Positions 47,201 through 59,710 of a DNA stretch of 64,000 bases are shown in pieces. How positions within the stretch are numbered: the stretch's first letter is position 1; each line of letters opens with the position of its first letter. The stretch is from NCBI GenBank assembly GCA_010094045.1, contig ML986644.1, forward strand, positions 187,040 to 251,039, written 5' to 3'. Source of the stretch: Lojkania enalia. Lineage: Eukaryota > Ascomycota > Dothideomycetes > Pleosporales. Made by a program: the position numbers and the translations under genes. The notes beneath the pieces were generated by a model, which made no database searches, was not told the DNA's origin, and saw only the letters and a program-made list of their open reading frames with translations.

Positions 47201-48677
47201 AGGGTATCCTCCGATTGCTTGATTGATTGCTCTAGCTCTGCAATCTTGGCTGTGAGTGCTGCAGCATCGCCCTTGGCGGCTTCGGCGGCTTCGAGGGCGG
47301 CTACCTTTGCGGCGAGCTCGGATTTCGCGCTCTCGAGTTCGGACCCGAGGGTTGCGTGGTTGGCAAGAGCTCTCTCAAGCTCAGATTTGGTGGCATCGTG
47401 GCTAGAGGCAGCTTCGGCAAGCCCAGCCTTCGTGGTCTCGTGCTCAGAAGCAGCCTGTGCAAGCTCAGCTTTGACGGTGTCGAGTTGACCAGTCAGCTTG
47501 GCAATCTCCTCCTGGTGAGCCGTGACAGCGTCTCCTGTGGACTTCTCCCACTCAGCCTTGGCGGCGTCATGAGAAGTGACAGACTCCTTGAGCTCAGTAA
47601 TAGCCTTCTCGAGCTGCTCCTTTTCCCCGGTGAGTGTGGCAATCTTGGCCTCGCGATCGTCTAATTCGGATTTGGGCACGGAAGCCTGGACGGTCTCTTC
47701 TAATCGGGCAATGGTTGCTTTCAGCTCTTGAATCTCAGCCTCAAGGTCGCTGATCTTCTTCTCATGCACGTCCTGCACAGACCTAAGTTTAGCCGCATAC
47801 TCCTTTTCGCACTGCTCCGTTACAAGGGTCCTCTCTTGCCCACGAGCTTCGTGAACTTGCTGCACAACAACACTAACCATATGATCTTCCAAGTCCTTCT
47901 TGTCCTGCTGCAGGGCAGCCTTTTGCGCCTCGAACTCCTTCTCGCGCTGCTCGACCGTGGCCTCTTGCTGCTCCGCAATCTGCCTTGCTTCCTCGAGATC
48001 CTCCTCAGCCTTGGCAAGCTTTGCCTTCAGCTTCTCAATCTGAACCTCTGGTGTGTCCTCAGCTTTGGGCGAGGGCGGCTCGAATGGAGCATCTTCCGGC
48101 TCAGCAGACGGATGGGTCTCTGCGGCCGGCGTCTCTGGAGGAGTATCTGGGGCATCTCGTTTAGCAACTACATCGTCGTGTTTCGATGGGGAGGCTTCAG
48201 GGGCTGCCGAAGTTGGAGGGGACGTCGTGGGGGAGGGGGGAGCTGGAGGACCTCCGAAGAAATAGTTATATGCTCGCCGCATGCTGCTCGATCGTTTCGG
48301 TAGCTTTGGTCTGGTTGAGCTGGTAGACTTGCGTCCCTTGCGTTCCTCTTCGGGCTCCGGACTGAGCACCGTTACTGGCGTGATCGTCTCCGAGCTCTTG
48401 CCTCGCTTGTGTCCTTGCGGTTTGGCCAATAGCTTTCTACCAAACTTTTGCGAACCCGCGTTGATGTCGGCGAGGATCTGCTTCTGCTCCTTGGCGGTTG
48501 CACTGGGTGCAGGAAAAAAAAAAAATTGTTAGCAGGAATGTTTGTTTACGTCGTGGTGGGGAGGAAAAAAATTATATAGGCCGCGACAGACCGTGCTGGT
48601 TGCCGTGCCAGAAAGGTACGGTGAAAAGACGGGAACACTCACTCGTAGCTCGCCCGACTCCTCCCAAAGCTGGGCAT
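44260..48677 (-). CDS. Long repetitive coiled-coil protein (1425 residues)
   Basis: Minus-strand exon 1 (48677..48643) encodes MPSFGRSRASY; a 140-bp intron with a GTGAGT donor and T-rich 3' end leads to exon 2 (48502..44260). The N-terminal 150 residues are Ser/Pro-rich with GRSRASYDATAKEQKQILAD and KRSSSMRRAYNYFFGG. From about residue 150 to 1370 it is an almost unbroken Ala/Glu/Lys/Leu/Ser coiled coil, and it ends in an Ala/Glu/Lys-rich tail. Internal repeats are obvious: a 24-residue unit around LQSKLDETEASLAKAKEEA repeated about five times (44930-45295), and longer units with AQSAHEETKG and SELQSRLDAATT. Such proteins are often labelled M-protein or involucrin repeat proteins by similarity alone. 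A structural, scaffolding or septal-pore role is possible but unproven. Confidence 0.85.
44930..45295 (-). repeat. About five in-gene tandem repeats of 72 bp
   Basis: Within the coiled-coil gene, 24-codon units repeat with 60-80 % residue identity: LQSKLDEIETSLAAAKEEA, LKTKLDETEALLAKSKEEA, LQSKLDEAEASLAKAKEET, LQSKLDETEAALAKANEEA and LQGKLDETEASLAKAKEEA. Boundaries are approximate. Confidence 0.85.
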
Positions 48678-50267
48678 GGTGACGGGCTATCGACTCAATT
48701 CGATTTTTCTTAGCGAATAATTTTTCCTCCTTCAAGCTTATCAAGCGAGGCGGTCCTTCCGGTGAAAGGGCTCTTGCACTTGGTAGGTATCGGAACGCTT
48801 TTATGTACGAGCACAAGCTTCACACGCGCCCGGTGCATGCAAATGGAAAAAACTGTGAAGGGAACCAATCACCGTGGAACGCGTAGGTGCCACGAGTCGC
48901 GTGAGGGCAGGAGAGGACGGACAGTCCAATGCAAGTGCTGGGGCAAAATGAGAGTTTCGACGTGGACAGCGAATACAATTGATTGAAGAAGCAGCGTGGG
49001 ATATGCAGTTTCGATGCGCTGCCAACGCGCCGAACTCGCCTGGTTTGAGAATTAAGCACGGAGTACATGGGCCAGCTTCGTTGTACTCGGCTTATGCGAA
49101 CGGATGTCAAGCCTCACGACGCCCTGCAGGATCTGCCCTATGCTACCTAGAAAGTTTCGTCTCAGGCACCCCGGGGCGGCCCATACTGGCGCAGGAACGA
49201 GCAGTCGAGCGTGGCCATCGTGGTCGTGTCTCCAGGGAATTGCCTGCCTCGCAGTCACAGTTCGCGCCCAACGACGTCTGCGGCGACTGTGGATGGCGGC
49301 AAGAGATGAAAGGCATCTTGCCATGCCGGGCAAGCCGGGGTGGAGGATGGGAAAGGGACAAGGGCTGTTGATGCGTTGTTCGGGTCTCGCATCAACCGCC
49401 GAGGGAACATTGCGCGTTGGCGACTGGAAAAGAGTGGTCGAATTATTATTAGACAGCCTTTGCAGCATTTGTCATTCACCAGTGGCAGCCTTCCGCTCGT
49501 CCAAAGCTAGATACTCATGATGTCCATTCAGTGCTGCGCTTGAACTGAGTTGTCAAGCCTCCTCGTTAGGTCACTACTGTCTCAGAAGCAAAATTCTTCA
49601 TCGAAGAAATCCCAATGCTCGCGGTCTGGGCCCCGGTAGTGGTGTATAGAGGCGTTGATCGAGTGACAACTGGCCCTGCAGCAAAAATCCAAACGAGCAG
49701 GAGTCCGCGCCAACAGAAATTAACCCATCCACTTGTGCATACAGGGCACTGGCGGTATAGCGGGGTGCACAAGCCACACATGGCGATTCGAAGCGCCCCA
49801 CCATGGCGACGATCATGATGGCGTTTATCCCAAGCATGGAAACCTGCTGCTGGAGCGGGCTATGATCAAAATCTTGTGACAAGTGCATATTCTGTTATGC
49901 TCTCATAAGAACAGTATCTCCTCAAGAAACGTCTCGAACGAATGCCCAGTGAAAATGTACACTACAGACACCACGGCACTAATTTTCAATTCATACGACT
50001 GTCCATTCTGATCATGTAAATCTAGTTTACAGCACAGCCGACGAGCTAGATATGCCTACCGAACATATTCGGGTCATTGGTAAAAGGACTCAAAAGAAAA
50101 GAACCACTGGATCAGCATCAGAAGATGCCGAAAGGACTCGATCCCAACACGCCTGAACACCAACCGAGCCTAGCCTTTATTCAACTGAGAATGAGACCTA
50201 ACCTACACTCCCTGTTACACCACCCGCTTGGCTTAAAAGACCAGTATGGAACCCTTCAGCATGCCTA
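48678..50267. other. Intergenic region, no gene seen
   Basis: 1.6 kb containing the coiled-coil gene's promoter and the 3' flank of the SWIRM gene. Overlapping short frames at 48.9-49.5 kb occur in every frame and have no recognisable content. Confidence 0.55.
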
Positions 50268-52718
50268 TTAGATCTCGATCCTTCCAAAGCCTTCGCCACC
50301 TTCAGAAATCGGGCCAATGCTCTCATCAACACTCCCTCTCTTAATGCCAATGCTTTCCTCGCCTCTTCCTACTCCGAATGCCTTGATTACATCTGCTAAC
50401 TGATCGACCGCTTGTTCTGGCGTGAGGGCGCCTGGTAGTCCAACGCCGCCCAACCCATTTTTGATCTTCTTCGTCGCGTCTTCCAGTGAACGTACCCGCT
50501 GCTGGAAGTTCATTCGATCCATGAAGAGCTGTTGACGGCGGCGTTGAAGATCCCGTCGCTCAGCCGACAATAGCTTCTCGAAGTCATTGAAATGGGTCAA
50601 TTTGAGTTGCAATTTCTGGAGCTGGAGGTTGACCGCGCCAGAGACGAGACGAGTAATGTGGCGTTCTTCGTGTGAAGCAAGAGCCGCGGAGCGAGCAGCG
50701 GAGAGAGCAAACGGTAGGGCAATCAGAGGATTACTTTCTTTTTCAGCGGCGGCGGAGGTAGTAGTGTCCTTATGCACCGATGGGGACTTTGAGGTTGAGT
50801 TCTGTGCGACATCAACATCCATGGCATCCTCATTCTTGACAGATTCCTTGCTCGAACCACTGCCTGCCTCAGTTGCCTTCTCTTTCTCCTTGCTTGCAGC
50901 GGCCTTTTCAGCTTCAGAAGCCGTTGGGGTTTTGTTGATCTTGTCCTGTAGAGTACGCTTCATCTCTTCGACGCTCCCCATAGCCGCCATAGTAACATTA
51001 GCGGGAGCTAAGCCGGCCATGAAGCTCACCACGCTTAGAATTGGGTTGTCTGCTTGATATATCGGCAAACGACCTTCCGAAAGGAATCCTAGATCGCGGA
51101 GGAAGCTCCTCGAGGGAAGATCCTCGTCTTCCTTGGGCATATCGGCCTCGAGATACTTGTCCTCAATTTCGAGTTGAAGAAACTTCATCACGCATTGTTC
51201 CCTAGTTTTTGTTGCCACGTGATCAGCTACCTTGTTCCAGTCATCATCGAACTGCTCCAGTGCTTCAAGCAGATCGAGGAGTTCTTGCTCGGTCCACACA
51301 TCATCCTCGCGCTTGTGCCCTGACGCCCTATACCCCGGATTCTCGATCTTGATGAAATCCTGGATATCGCGCGATCCGGGGAGGCGGACTTCCAGGTGAC
51401 ATCTGGGGCAAAGATCGCGCTTCAGCTTGTATGTTTCTTTTAATTGTGTCGAGTGCTCTGAAAACTTGTTGTCATGGAAGTAAACCTCGGTACAGTCGCT
51501 ACCACAACTCTGGCAGTGGATTACTTTGATGGGCTCCTTTTGGCTCGCCTCTAGCTCTTTCACATCCGCTGATCCAGATGCTCCATTGGAAGGGCCCTCT
51601 CCATTTGTGGTCTTATCTTTGGGCTCCGCGGGCGAAGCTTCCTTGCCATTGGGCTCGTATATATTTCGACCAACATGTGTCTTCAATTCTGACCTTTCGG
51701 CTGGCTTTTGGCTCGCGGCACGCTCAGTTCCGGCGTGTGCTTTACCCTCCGTAGTGACAGACTTTGGTGCTGGTTGAAATGGTACGAGTCCGCGAGGAGT
51801 GTCGGCGGTGATCCTAAAATGTGCAGTTGATGGTGGTCCGATATTTGATGGGCGTTCTTGCGGATCAACCTAAGCAGAGTGTTAATCCAGCGTTTACAAA
51901 CTTGGTCAATAGATAATTACCTGATAATTGATCAACCCCCACTGCTCCAAGAAGGCGTGCACTCGCATAATTGCGCATACGTCACCGGCGAGATTGCGTC
52001 GACATGCCGTAACAGTGAGATATTCGTCAGGATTCAGGCGGTACGTATTGATCATAAAATCCCGATAGTCTCGATATACAGAGGGCGTCTTGCTTCGATT
52101 TCGACCGTTAAAGAACTCAGGGAGGGCTTTCCGTTCGCGATAATCGATGTAGCGCATGTCGAACCAGGTAGCGTAGCTCGGTATGATGGTCGCATAGGTC
52201 TGCGTGACAAAGTGCGAGCGGGCGGATGAATCCAACGCTTTAGATGCTGCATCTGCTCCGTCGGCACCATCAGCGGCCTCACCGTCCTTCTCTTTCTTTG
52301 TCTCATCGACGCCCGTCATCTCTTCATCCTCTTGCGCTTCAGCATCATCAGCCTCAGGCCGTGGGCCTTCTGGCGCATCTAGGGGATTGTCTGAAATAGG
52401 TGCAGGCGTGGCTGTCGAGGGCTCCCGCGAGGACTCCTTCACCGAGACGCCGGCCGGGTCTTGATCCTCCATCATGGAAGTGTCTACTATATCAGCTAAG
52501 ATATCATCAAAGATTGAGTGCGCATCATTAGGAGAGTCTTCTGCGCGGCCTTGCGACATGGCGGTGGCGCGTGCGTGTACCTAAACTAGTGGTTGACAGA
52601 CGAGAAACTTTGGAGGCAACGTACCGTGATCGCCTTGCGCGGTGGGCTGTGCAGTGGCACCTTCCCCGGTCGCAAGAGCGGTGTCGAGTTCCTTCCCGGT
52701 AGGCGCGTCTTCGGCCAT
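50268..52718 (-). CDS. RSC8: SWI/SNF-RSC chromatin-remodelling subunit with SWIRM and SANT domains (Swi3/Rsc8 type)
   Basis: The secure minus-strand exons are 52559..51921 and 51869..50268. The N-terminus is ambiguous: ATG at 52559 ([15 protein letters not shown]) gives 746 residues, while ATG at 52718 ([20 protein letters not shown], exon 52718..52625) can splice into RAEDSPND. The SWIRM domain follows an acidic leader ([16 protein letters not shown], then [18 protein letters not shown] and [13 protein letters not shown]). A ZZ-like zinc-binding segment ([29 protein letters not shown]) precedes a SANT domain ([36 protein letters not shown]). A C-terminal coiled coil supports dimerisation. 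The family forms the core of SWI/SNF and RSC remodellers in the nucleus. It is divergent from the ETF-alpha gene. Confidence 0.94.
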
Positions 52719-53205
52719 GCTTGTTTGTGCGCAACGCTCGAGTGTAGATAATCGTCGGGGGCTACAAGGAGGTGCGGTGCACAGCAGGGAGCGCGCGCGC
52801 CTATTTGTCACCGCGCGACAGAGCGGAGACGGGAACGTGAAGGGAGGCGAAGAAGGAGAAAAGGCGGATGAGCGTAATGAGTGTGGGGATGGAGGAGTGT
52901 CGGATGGCGGGTGGTTCAGGAGCTCGTCGCGTCGACTTTCGCGATGCTCCGCAAAACTTACAGCAGGGCTGGCGTAGAGTTCCTAATTAAGTCATGTGAT
53001 ATAGCTTGGCACCCATGCTCTCTTTTGGAAGGGCCGGGGACCCGGCCACAGTCGGACGGGAAGAAGCGAGGCAAGCCGAGGTCATCGTTCTCCGACCTTG
53101 CGAAAGCTCGATTGCCTGCCTCAATCTACTCTCTCACCTGTTGTGCTCAGTCTGCCGCGTCCCGTTTCTCTTTTACTCGCGTTACTTTACTGCATCTCAT
53201 TCGTT
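52719..53205. other. Divergent promoter region
   Basis: The 487-bp gap lies between the SWIRM gene and the ETF-alpha gene, which are transcribed away from each other. Confidence 0.6.
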
Positions 53206-54362
53206 ATGTTCTCTATCACGCGGCGTTCAGTCCTGTTCCAGGCCCGGACGCAGCTTCGCCGTACCCAACCGACCGCAGTTCCCCAGTTCTCCGCCGTTGC
53301 GCGGCTACTATCAACATTAGCAGTGCTCGAGCAAAGAGATGGAAAACTAAATGTATCATCTTTGGCTGCTGTAACAGCGGGACAGAAGCTCGGGGGCTCA
53401 ATAACTGCTTTCGTCGCTGGAAGTGGGGTAAAGGCCGTCGCGGATGAAGTAGCAAAGGTCAAAGGCATCGAGAAGATAATATACGTAGAGAACGAAGCTT
53501 ATGATAAAGTGAGATACTGGCAAGCAATACGCAGCACCCCCCGGTATTAACATGTCAAAATAGGGCCTGCCAGAGAACTACGCGCCATTGCTAGTTGAAA
53601 ACATCAAGAAGGGAAGCTTCACGCACATTCTCGCAGGGCATTCCGCATTTGGAAAGAACTTGCTACCACGCGTTGCAGCACTCCTAGATACCCAGCAGAT
53701 TTCTGACATCATAGACATACAGAGCGAGGACAGTAAGCACACCCGTCCCAACTTCGAAGCCACCCTTACTTATGCAATTGGTAGCCTTCGTACGGCCTAT
53801 CTATGCCGGTAACGCGATCCTCACTGTCCAGTCCTCCGACAGCACCAAGGTTCTCACCGTGCGAGGCACCGCATTCCCGGCTCCAGAGACCGAGGGTGGC
53901 TCCGCCGCAGTAGAAGAAGGCGTTGATCCCAAAGCTGAGTGCACAACGGAATGGGTATCGGAGGATCTTGCAAAGTCAGACCGACCGGATCTCAGCTCAG
54001 CGGACAGAGTCGTATCAGGAGGACGAGGCCTAAAGTCGAAGGAAGAATTTGACAGGCTGATGACGCCTCTGGCAGATGCTCTCGGTGCTGCTATCGGAGC
54101 GTCAAGAGCTGCAGTTGACAGTGGCTTCGCGGACAACAGTCTCCAGGTTGGTCAGACTGGAAAGAACGTGGCTCCGCAGCTGTACCTATGCGCTGGTATT
54201 TCTGGGGCTATCCAGCATTTGGCAGGAATGAAAGACAGCAAAGTCATTGCAGCGATAAACAAAGACCCGGAAGCACCAATATTCCAAGTGGCGGACGTTG
54301 GATTGGTTGGCGATCTTTTTGAGAAGGTACCGGAATTGACAGAGAAATTAAAATCACAGTAG
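53206..54362 (+). CDS. ETFA: Electron transfer flavoprotein subunit alpha, mitochondrial
   Basis: Exons 53206..53508, 53564..53732 and 53785..54362 give 349 residues. [19 protein letters not shown] is a mitochondrial leader, followed by the mature start [14 protein letters not shown]. The N-terminal Rossmann-like domain covers about 38-200; the FAD-binding C-terminal domain includes [28 protein letters not shown] and [20 protein letters not shown]. The protein pairs with ETF-beta and passes electrons from acyl-CoA dehydrogenases to ETF-ubiquinone oxidoreductase in mitochondrial beta-oxidation and amino-acid catabolism. The length and both domains are complete. The start at 53206 is preferred because upstream sequence lacks leader-like residues. 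Confidence 0.96.
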
Positions 54363-55187
54363 ATTCCTATTCTAGTTGGCTGTCATCCAGTACATATATA
54401 GAGTGTAAGAGCTTCAACGCGGATACAGCGCGATTGTGTTGCTTTTTCAGCCAGCTATCGGCATCGGCAAGGCTTACAAGTGTCCTCCCATTTGGGCTTC
54501 TTCTATTTTACATGCCCAAGGGTGTCACATGGCTGAAGAGGGGCAACCTAGTAGACACAGGAGAGCTTCAAAGCTAAATCCATATCGTTTGGGTCTCGAG
54601 GCGCTCGTATTTAGATAGCATCGCAGGAGACTTCGAGCGATAGGCGTCACACCATCTCCAATCAAGCGTAAGAGATCCAGTACGTACATAGATCTCGGCG
54701 TTCGTGGCAGGAGATCCATGCGCGCACGTTTGCCCCACGCGAATCGGCACTGGGTTCGCAGTCATCACACCTGATCTTATGCAAGATCTCGTAGCTGGTC
54801 ACTCTAGGGTTCCCGCGTGCCATCCTAGCGATAAGTACTTGTAGCGGGCATGACGACTGCCGTGGCGGCAACACTATCCGTAGCGTCTTCACTCGAAGTC
54901 GGGTCTTTGATCGCCCTCCTTGACTTTCTTTCTTCCATTCCTTTGTCCTTTGTTCTTCCTAGCTCCGATTTATCCTCCCCACCAAAGCAACGCCCTTTTT
55001 TCCTCGCTTTAAACAAGTGAATTGCCCAGAAACACTTCTCGGGTCTGTGATACCAAGGCTTTCGATTATCGCGATCGATTCGAGTCTTCCGCGGTAACCT
55101 AGAGAGCCTTCGCCCATAACATACGTCGCCCAGTGTTTGCTATGGCTGCTGCATGCCGATGACCCTTCTGCGCAGCGCTACAATAGC
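54363..55187. other. Intergenic region, no gene seen
   Basis: 3' flank of ETF-alpha and promoter of the potassium channel gene. Confidence 0.6.
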
Positions 55188-57630
55188 ATGGCGTCGGCTC
55201 CTTCTGCTCGCACCGATATAGCCGAAAAGTTGGACAGGCCACAGTCCTCCGATGGGAGTAAATCAATCCAGAACGTCCAAGATAGAGACAACAGAGCCAA
55301 TGAAATAGCTGACGAGTCTGCTGGACATACATCTAGACGGAAGCTATGGAAGAGATACAGCGACGGTCCATACAACTGGTGGTTTGCCAGCACAGCAATC
55401 CCCCTAGTTGCAGCTTCACTAGGACCACTTGCCAATGTTCTCTCTATATGTGCACTAGTCACATCCTGGAGAGAAACCGTATATATTGATGGACAATTCG
55501 TCGGCGATTTCGATGGGGTCCTTTTTCCCGACCCGCCATGGTAAGAACCGCCCGCTGGAGTCATGTCCACAAGACGCACATGTCACTAATCGTCCAAGGT
55601 GCTATTGGTTAAACGTTGCCTCTCTGATAACAGGGTTCTTAGGGAATGTTTTCCTCCTCTTAAACTTCACGCAGCGTATACGATACATCTTTGCCCTTCC
55701 CCTCACTATCGTTTTCTGGTATCTTTCCACAGGCTTCCTGATAGGAATCACTGCCTGTATGGAAATATATGCGCCACCCGCGAGGCCCAATGAAACGTAT
55801 ACCCAGGGTTTTTGGTATGCAGTCATCGCGGCTGTTCTCTACCTAATATGCTCGATGATCCTTATGGTCAATATGCTTGGCTATTTTCTCGGCCACTACC
55901 CTGATCACTTCGCTCTTACCGACGCCCAAAGAACATTGATTCTCCAGACTATGCTCTTCTTCATCTGGCTTGCTGGAGGTGGGGCAATTTTTTCACGCAT
56001 TGAATCCGATGCCGGAGAAACTGGCTGGGCCTTTCCGGACGCGCTTTATTTCTGTGATGTCACTATATTAACAGTTGGATTTGGCGACCTCTATCCAACC
56101 ACCGATGTCGGGCGAGGTCTTGTCTTCCCATATTCAGTTGGCGGTATCATCATGTTAGGTTTGGTCATTTCCGCCATATACAAGTTCATGCGACAGATCG
56201 GAGAAGAGAACATTGTCCAGAAGCACATCAGGAAAAGGCGTGAATACGCCGTAGCCAACACAGTGACGAGCTCGTTCGACCTCCGTCAGCGAGAACACGC
56301 GGCTCATCACCTTATTCGGAGGAGAGGTCAAGATCCCAATGTCAGGCCGAATATTAGTGCCCCGACAGACCCTAGAGCATATAGGACTGCCATGGGAAAT
56401 ACCGTGAAACGGACACACTCAATTCGCAAGACACTGTCACTTCCTAAATCTCTGTCCCTTCCCGCGCCCCTCAAACGAAAACCACGTATTTACCTTTTAA
56501 AGGAAGAGAAGGACCGCTTCGACACTATGCGCCGACTTCAGAGGAGCACCGATAAGTTTAAGAGATGGTATGCACTCACATTCTCTGTCTGTGCATTCTC
56601 CATCCTGTGGTGCGTGGGTGCAGTCGTATTCTGGCAATGCGAAAAAGATGCCCAAGGAATGACATACTTCCAAGCACTCTATTTCTGCTACGTAAGTCTC
56701 CTTACCATCGGGTATGGAGACTTAGCACCGAAATCGAATCCCGGACGTTGCTTCTTCGTGGTCTGGAGCTTGATCGCTGTGCCAACAATGACTATACTAA
56801 TCAGCGACATGGGAGACACTGTTATCGAAAAGTTCAAGACTTGGAGTAATCAACTAGCTGATTTTACGATCCTGCCGAAAGAAGGTATTTGGAGAATGTT
56901 CCTGGACAAACACCCGTGGCTTTTGAATTGGCTTCAAAGCTGGCATGATCGAAGAGCTGCAAAGAAGAGGTTAAAACGGGGATTTGCTACCATGAATCCT
57001 GAAGAGGGGCAAGCAGAAGATGAAGGGAGTAATGATGTAGGAGATGAGGTAGAGGAAGCTGAAGAACTTCGGCACGCGCCCGCTTTGACGACTCTAGCGA
57101 CTGAGGCAGAACGCGACCTCTCTGGCCAAGCTCCCACGCCAGCTGCTCTATCTCGTCGATTAGCACTGTGCATACGGCGCGTAGCAGCCGACCTACGGCT
57201 TCCAAAGCCAAGGAAATATGATTACGAGGATTGGGTAGAATTTACAAGGCTGATAAAATTCTCCAAAATGCTTCCAGGGTCAAGCGATGGAACCACCACT
57301 CAGGACGAGGACGAGGACGAGTTGATTGATTGGGATTGGCTTGGCGAGAATTCTCCGCTCATGAGCGGGCTTGGGGAGAGCGAGTGGTTGTTGGAACGCT
57401 TGACAGAAAGCCTCGTTCGCTTAGAGCGAAGGAGAGAGGCAAGCGGCAAGCTTGGAGATATAGTGGAGCGTAAAGAGGCAGAGGGTTCGCGGAATTGTGT
57501 GACTGTAGACGGAACTGTAGCAGACAGCGGCCCGACCGTTCGAGCGGAACCTGAGAAATCGTCTTCGGGACAGCATTCCAAACAGAACCAAGTGCTGGCT
57601 TCTGGTGCGAATGGTGCTAGACCGGAATGA
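55188..57630 (+). CDS. TOK1: Outward-rectifying two-pore potassium channel (TOK1 type)
   Basis: Exons 55188..55540 and 55599..57630 give 794 residues; a Trp codon is split by the 58-bp intron. A hydrophilic N-terminus is followed by four hydrophobic segments before the first pore, then pore 1 with filter TVGFGD (LTVGFGDLYPTTD), a long basic cytosolic loop (residues about 240-370), two more segments, and pore 2 with filter TIGYGD (LLTIGYGDLAPKSNPGR). This eight-segment, two-pore order (S1-S4, S5-P1-S6, S7-P2-S8) is the fungal TOK family. The channel lets K+ out of the cell on depolarisation at the plasma membrane. The C-terminal 280 residues are acidic (QDEDEDELIDWDW) and presumably regulatory. 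Confidence 0.95.
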
Positions 57631-59207
57631 TTTCTCAGTTGCCTAAGCTCATATTTTTCGCCATCTCCATTATATTCCACCGCCCCAATTAATGATTTAA
57701 CTGCAATTCCCATAGTCGTTATTGATATCACATTCGTCGCGGAATCTATTTAGGTTATAGAAACGAAATATATCTATGTGTGACGGGCTCGTGTTACGCT
57801 TCATGAATGTCTCGCTTGCTGATAGAAGGCGAACTCTAGTTGAGGCTAAGCCGATTCGTGACATCGAAACAATTGGTACAAGTACATCCGTGGAAATTAG
57901 GCAGAGTTCAAGGAAGCTTTTTCGCCAACCAACCACTCCCGCGCCGCTACAGGTAGGTAGTATGCTATTACGCAACATAGTACCTCAGTCTTCGCCTCCT
58001 CGTAGAGCACAAGCCAATTTTTCGGAAAAGTTTCTAATGTCCGCAAACACTTCTCTTCGAAATCTGAAATAGACTTATTCCTACTCAGCAGCTGTCTGGC
58101 GCGATTAGTAGCCCTCAAAACATTCGTTCTATTTTCTGTTAGTATTTAGCACACTTGGTAGTTCGTAGGTCTAACATTACTTCCGGCCCCAAATCCTTTG
58201 TCGGAGACATGGTACCCAACAACACACTAATAATATCACGCTCGCGATCTATGATTAGCTACATAGGCATAAACAATCGTGCTGCAGTATGCTTACTAAG
58301 TCAACGTGGTGAATACCTGACCACGATTTCTGTTCTTCCTCCTTCGTTCTCTACAGAGGTAGTGTGATCCGATTCATCATCTAAATACCAACTTCATTGA
58401 GTATATAGCACCAAAGTGGTAAACCTACGAAATAGCAATTCTAACTAATATATACTTCTCTTTTCACTCCAGAGCAAACGGAGCACCCATGTTGCTAGAA
58501 TCAGCTATCCTTCACTAACGTCATACTTGGTGGCTTGCGTAATTCATAGAAGGAAGTCCGAAACCAGACATCAAGAGAGATATTGTATGCCTATACTGGA
58601 TATTACCAATATGGCAGTCTAGTGTCACGAACATTCAAAGGGGAGAAGTCGGATTGAGGGGCTTCAGCTTCATTGGCACATCACCCATTCCAATCCTTCG
58701 TTTCGTCCACTACCTGTTCATGAGGTCATCGCGACTCTCTTCGTTTGTATAGTATATTCCTTATCCAAAACTAATATATGCCATCAAAGGATTTCGTGGG
58801 AAGATGAGTTCGGACGATTTCCGCATCACGATTTCTTTTAAACAGCATGCTCGACCATCCGTTATTTTTGGACTCATCAGACAAGCTGATACCGCAACAT
58901 TGTGTGAAGTTTCAGCAATGACAAGAAGTCACAACATCACAGTATCGATCCCCACGAAGATGAATCGGTGTAGCGATTCTCTCAATTGGGGGATGATATA
59001 AACACAGCCATCCATCGCGTCCTGAATTCCAGACCAGTCTCCAGCCACTCCTCTGTCTTCAACGTGAAGCTCTTCGTCTCAATTGGCGGTTCTTTTTCAT
59101 CATAATTAACAATTCAAGGTTTTTTTTTTTTTTTTTTTTTTTTTTAATCTACGCTCTATAGTAATCCATGCAACCTATTCATATATCATAATTATCCCCA
59201 TTCCACC
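57631..59207. other. Intergenic region, no gene seen
   Basis: 1.6 kb of AT-rich DNA with short frames only, ending in a T-run of about 26 bases. Confidence 0.55.
59120..59145 (+). repeat. Poly(T) homopolymer of about 26 bases
   Basis: Uninterrupted T-run, 63 bp before the ATG at 59208. Confidence 0.85.
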
Positions 59208-59710
59208 ATGCGCCTCCTCACAACCCTCACAACCGCCTTTCTAGGCCGTAAAAGACAAGAACACTCACCCAACCAACCGTACTCACCACAGGAATTCCCG
59301 CAGGGCCAGAACTACCCAGAAAAAAAAAAACCCCCCCTTTGTAGAAACAAACCATCACCGTCGAACTCGTCGGCGGCAAACCATCAACCCCCGAGCCGAC
59401 AGGTCCTAGTGGTGTTCTAGTTTTAGAATCGCCCGCGACTAAGGAACCTACGCCTAAGGAACACTTGCCCGAGGAACCAACCCCTGAATTCGCTATCGAT
59501 AGCAGAACAATGGTATCGAGCCCGGACTCCCTCTCCTGGACTTCCCAGTGCCATCAACTCCCGACGACGTGCTTGATATGTGTGATGAGAGGAGCCGGAA
59601 GGACGTGTAGAGACGGCGGTGGATACATTTTTTCTAAGGGACGTGAGTTACTCGAGGCTTGTCGGTTTCATCCTGTTTGTGGTTCCCCGCTATATTGAAT
59701 GGAGGGATCT
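59208..59710 (+). pseudogene. Possible disrupted protein-coding sequence
   Basis: Protein-like sequence continues through several frames. It starts MRLLTTLTTAFLGRKRQEH at 59208, breaks at an A-run followed by a C-run near 59320-59337, continues in another frame as QTITVELVGGKPSTPEPTG and LPEEPTPEFAID, then shifts to LPLLDFPVPSTPDDVLDM and finally to RLVGFILFVVPRYIEWRDL. Each piece alone is too short for a gene. Either a decayed gene, sequencing errors in the homopolymers, or unrecognised introns could explain it. The family is not recognised. Confidence 0.35.

Noticed and set aside
46406..47488. Plus-strand open frames of 144-201 codons
   Set aside because: Ser/Ala-rich antisense shadows of the repetitive coiled-coil gene.
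48820..49520. Overlapping open frames of 96-138 codons on both strands
   Set aside because: No family resemblance, no splice logic and all frames equally open; most likely GC-rich non-coding sequence.
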